NCBI GenBank assembly: GCA_022510745.1
Contig: JAFLSY010000002.1
Span: forward strand, 124,001-188,000
Reading direction: 5' to 3'
Source of the DNA: Lachnospiraceae bacterium
GTDB taxonomy: Bacteria > Bacillota > Clostridia > Lachnospirales > Lachnospiraceae
Length of the DNA: 64,000 nt
This document shows positions 61,499 through 64,000 of the stretch, piece by piece (the stretch's first letter is position 1; each line of letters opens with the position of its first letter). Both the position numbers and the translations under genes were made by a program. The notes under the pieces are model-generated. The model saw nothing but the letters and a program-made list of their open reading frames with translations, had not been told where the DNA came from and searched no databases.

Positions 61499-63391
61499 AT
61501 GGCAAAAATTCAGGTACTGGATTCCGGGACAATCGATAAAATAGCGGCCGGTGAGGTGGTGGAAAGACCCTCCAGCGTAGTAAAGGAACTTGTGGAAAAT
61601 GCAGTGGATGCGGGGAGCAGTTCTATAACCGTGGAAATCAAGGACGGGGGAATCTCTTTTATCCGGGTGACGGACAATGGCAGCGGTATAGAAGCCTCTC
61701 AGATCAGAAATGCTTTCCTGCGCCATGCCACCAGCAAAATTTCTTCAGCAGAAGAGTTACACAGCGTAACAAGTCTGGGATTTCGGGGAGAAGCGCTTTC
61801 CAGCATCTCTGCAGTAGCCAGAGTAGAGCTGATCAGTAAAACAAAGGATGCTTTATGTGGTGTCCGTTATCTCTGCGAGGGGGCGGCAGAAACAGAATAT
61901 TCCGAAGTAGGGGCGCCCGACGGCACCACCATTTTAGTGCGAAATCTGTTTTTCAACACGCCGGTACGCCGTAAATTCTTAAAGCAGCCGCAAACGGAAG
62001 GCAGTTATATTGTGGATCTGATGGAACACATGGCGCTGTCCCGGCCGGATATTTCTTTTAAGCTATCAGTAAACGGGCAGGTTAAATTCCACACTTCAGG
62101 AAATGGGGATTTAAAAGAGGTCATCTACCGTATCTACGGCAGAGAAATAGCTGGAAATCTGGTGCCTGTTTCTGCAGAGGCAGAAGGGATTGCTATTTCA
62201 GGTTATCTCGGTAAGCCCATATTAAACCGTTCTAACCGAAATTTTGAAAACTATTATATTAACGGCAGGTATATCAAAAGTAATCTGTTATCAAAAGCTA
62301 TAGAAGAAGGCTACAGCCAGTACTTAATGCAGCATAAATTTCCTTTTGTGGTGCTTCATTTTGCGGTAGATACCGCACTGGTAGATGTGAATGTACATCC
62401 CACCAAAATGGATGTCCGGTTTACGGAAGGCGAGAGGCTGTATCATTTTATTTCTGAAACCATTGCAGAGGCTCTGCATCAGAAAGAAATGATACCGGAA
62501 GTGGTGCTGGAAGAAAAGGTCCCTGAAGGCATCAAGATGCAGGAATCCAAAGTTTCCGTACCGGAACCCAAGGTTTCCGTACCGGAACCCTTTGAAGAGG
62601 TCCGCACCAGACAATTTCAGGTAATGGAAGAAATGAAATATGAAGCTGAAAAGCCAAAAATGCAAGATTTCCTGCAAAAACCGGTTTGGAGCAGGGTTAA
62701 GACAGACGATTTTTTAGGAGAAAATGCCGAAAATGCAGAAACTCTTGCAAATCCAGAGATAAAGACGGAACAAATGGACCTGTTTGAGGAAAAGCTGCTG
62801 ACTGCAGAAAACAGGGAAAGTTATCGGATTCTTGGGCAGATTTTCGATACCTACTGGCTGATCGCTTTTCAGGATAAGCTCTTTATTGTAGACCAGCATG
62901 CAGCGCATGAAAAAGTAAAGTATGAAAGACTGATCGGGCAGTTTCGGGAAAAGACCATCGTATCTCAGGGTTTAAATCCCCCCATTGTTGCGACGCTGAC
63001 TGCAAAGGAGGAGCAGGTGCTTTCGGAGTATCGGGAGGTGTTTGCGCATCTTGGCTTTGAGATTGAAGAGTTCGGCGGCAGCGAATATGCATTGAGGGGT
63101 GTGCCAGTGGATCTTTATGGCTGTGATGAGAAGGAATTGTTTCTGGAAGTATTGGACGAATTGGCAGAGGGCCCTACCTATAAGAATTTGACAGTGGTGG
63201 AAGAGAAACTGGCTTCCATGGCCTGCAAAGCGGCCGTAAAAGGGAATAATCGTTTACAGACGGCGGAGATGGAGGAATTGCTGAATGAGCTGCTGACATT
63301 GGAGAACCCCTATAATTGTCCCCATGGCAGACCAACCATCATTTCCATGAGCAAATATGAAATCGAGAAAAAGTTTAAACGAATTGTGTAA
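61499..63391 (+). CDS. mutL: DNA mismatch repair endonuclease MutL
   Basis: 630 residues. The GHKL ATPase (about 1-330) has ELVENAVDAGS, VTDNGSGIE, GFRGEALSS and FFNTPVRRKF. A variable linker (about 335-445) contains a 21-bp tandem duplication. The C-terminal domain has the endonuclease metal motif DQHAAHEKVKYE and CPHGRPT, so this is the MutH-independent, nicking type expected in Firmicutes. AAAGGATG lies eight bases before the ATG. It is followed by miaA, the common clostridial order. Confidence 0.97.
   Translation: MAKIQVLDSGTIDKIAAGEVVERPSSVVKELVENAVDAGSSSITVEIKDGGISFIRVTDNGSGIEASQIRNAFLRHATSKISSAEELHSVTSLGFRGEALSSISAVARVELISKTKDALCGVRYLCEGAAETEYSEVGAPDGTTILVRNLFFNTPVRRKFLKQPQTEGSYIVDLMEHMALSRPDISFKLSVNGQVKFHTSGNGDLKEVIYRIYGREIAGNLVPVSAEAEGIAISGYLGKPILNRSNRNFENYYINGRYIKSNLLSKAIEEGYSQYLMQHKFPFVVLHFAVDTALVDVNVHPTKMDVRFTEGERLYHFISETIAEALHQKEMIPEVVLEEKVPEGIKMQESKVSVPEPKVSVPEPFEEVRTRQFQVMEEMKYEAEKPKMQDFLQKPVWSRVKTDDFLGENAENAETLANPEIKTEQMDLFEEKLLTAENRESYRILGQIFDTYWLIAFQDKLFIVDQHAAHEKVKYERLIGQFREKTIVSQGLNPPIVATLTAKEEQVLSEYREVFAHLGFEIEEFGGSEYALRGVPVDLYGCDEKELFLEVLDELAEGPTYKNLTVVEEKLASMACKAAVKGNNRLQTAEMEELLNELLTLENPYNCPHGRPTIISMSKYEIEKKFKRIV
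62549..62590 (+). repeat. 21-bp tandem duplication in mutL
   Basis: Two adjacent copies (62549-62569 and 62570-62590) differ at one base (AAA/AAG) and encode KVSVPEP twice in the MutL linker. The frame is preserved. Confidence 0.85.
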
Positions 63392-63399
63392 GGGAGAGT

Positions 63400-64000
63400 A
63401 TGGAACAGAAAAGACCTTTGATCGTACTCAGCGGCCCTACGGCTGCAGGCAAGACCAAATTGTCCTTAGCTTTGGCTAAAGCCATCGGCGGAGAAATCAT
63501 TTCCGCGGATTCCATGCAGGTGTATAAGCATATGGATATTGGTTCGGCCAAAATAAAACCGGAAGAGATGGAGGGCATTCCCCATCATTTGATCGATATA
63601 CTGGAGCCGGAAGACGAATTTAATGTGGTGATTTTTCAAAAACTCTGTAAAGATGCCATGGAAGGTATTTATGAACGGGGGCATATTCCGATTCTGACAG
63701 GAGGAACCGGGTTTTATATTCAGGCGGTGCTCTATGATATTGATTTTACAAAAAACGATGGGGACACCTCATACAGGGAGCAGTTAGAAACACTGGCAAA
63801 GGAGCAGGGGAGTGAATATCTGCATCAGATGCTTGTCCGGGTGGATCCTAAATCTGCGGATGCCATTCATCCAAACAATGTAAAGCGCATGATCAGGGCC
63901 TTGGAGTTTGCCCATCAGACAAATGAGTCCATTTCGGCTCATAACGAAGAACAGAGAAAAAGAGAAAGCCGCTATGCATCCTGCTATTTCGTATTGACCG
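63400..64000 (+). CDS. miaA: tRNA dimethylallyltransferase MiaA, 3' end outside window
   Basis: The first 200 residues are visible; the frame is open to the window's end. It transfers a dimethylallyl group to A37 of tRNAs reading UNN codons, the substrate of MiaB. Motifs are the P-loop VLSGPTAAGKTKLSLALA, SADSMQVYKHMDIGSAK with the catalytic Asp, PHHLIDILEPEDEFNV, LTGGTGFYIQAVLY and NVKRMIRALE. GGGAGAG precedes the ATG at 63400, eight bases after the mutL stop, so it is likely in the mutS-mutL transcript. Confidence 0.96.
   Translation, partial: MEQKRPLIVLSGPTAAGKTKLSLALAKAIGGEIISADSMQVYKHMDIGSAKIKPEEMEGIPHHLIDILEPEDEFNVVIFQKLCKDAMEGIYERGHIPILTGGTGFYIQAVLYDIDFTKNDGDTSYREQLETLAKEQGSEYLHQMLVRVDPKSADAIHPNNVKRMIRALEFAHQTNESISAHNEEQRKRESRYASCYFVLT

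Noticed and set aside
1..64000. tRNA, rRNA, insertion sequences or prophage
   Set aside because: No cloverleaf-like tRNA with a 3' CCA, rRNA, transposase, integrase or terminal inverted repeats was noticed; all gaps between genes are under about 300 bases. A tRNAscan or Rfam run would be decisive.

Overview
The window looks like the chromosome of an anaerobic, spore-forming Clostridia, most likely a Lachnospiraceae gut bacterium. This is inferred from gene content and order; no rRNA is present to settle taxonomy. Supporting signs are a probable Re-type citrate synthase next to a eukaryotic-like NADP isocitrate dehydrogenase, a bifurcating Nfn-type transhydrogenase pair, formate-tetrahydrofolate ligase with FolD, Rex, the yqfC-yqfD-phoH-yqfF-ybeY sporulation/housekeeping block, BspA-type surface proteins with SPxTG anchors, and strong AGGAGG ribosome sites. 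Base composition and codon use look even throughout. Only one gene (an ABC-F ATPase, 11746-13638) lies on the minus strand, so the window is probably one leading-strand segment.

Layout. 1-8135: two large cell-wall-anchored leucine-rich-repeat proteins and a subtilisin-like protease without a signal peptide. 8166-11690: citrate synthase, GntR regulator and isocitrate dehydrogenase behind a promoter that carries a near-perfect 30-bp palindrome. 11746-16709: ABC-F ATPase divergent from rex, then a coiled-coil protein and the NAD(P)HX repair enzyme. 16735-21836: alanine racemase, a MazF toxin with no adjacent antitoxin, a YebC-type protein, a membrane glycosyltransferase and a multi-spanning membrane protein. 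21927-28018: ClpP-like TepA, FtsK/SpoIIIE and two folate C1 enzymes. 28028-33560: a zinc-ribbon/TPR/beta-domain protein, NfnAB, a Dabb protein, a zinc-ribbon membrane protein and RlmH. 33721-40411: an Lgt-like protein, an ABC transporter whose permease carries a long coiled coil, and a PadR-controlled SEDS-like (FtsW/RodA-like) membrane protein with an N-terminal HAAS-like domain. 40547-48945: tRNA deacylase, pyrimidine phosphorylase, the yqfC-ybeY block, a SpoVB-like flippase and a BofC-like protein. 49007-57255: two FAD proteins, the proB-(DUF896)-(5-FTHF cyclo-ligase)-proA cluster and a large exported protein. 57276-64000: miaB-mutS-mutL-miaA, with miaA cut by the window end.

Together these genes cover redox balance (Rex, Nfn, NAD(P)HX repair), glutamate/proline supply (citrate to 2-oxoglutarate, then ProB/ProA), envelope and spore biology, and mismatch repair with tRNA modification. 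I see no CRISPR array, rRNA, tRNA, insertion sequence, prophage or integrase, and no gene-free stretch longer than about 300 bases. The items most worth a second look are the PadR/HAAS-SEDS unit with its tandem operators, the palindrome on the citrate synthase promoter, the YqfF homologue with a broken HD motif, the orphan MazF, the Lgt-like protein with a changed signature, and the coiled-coil permease.
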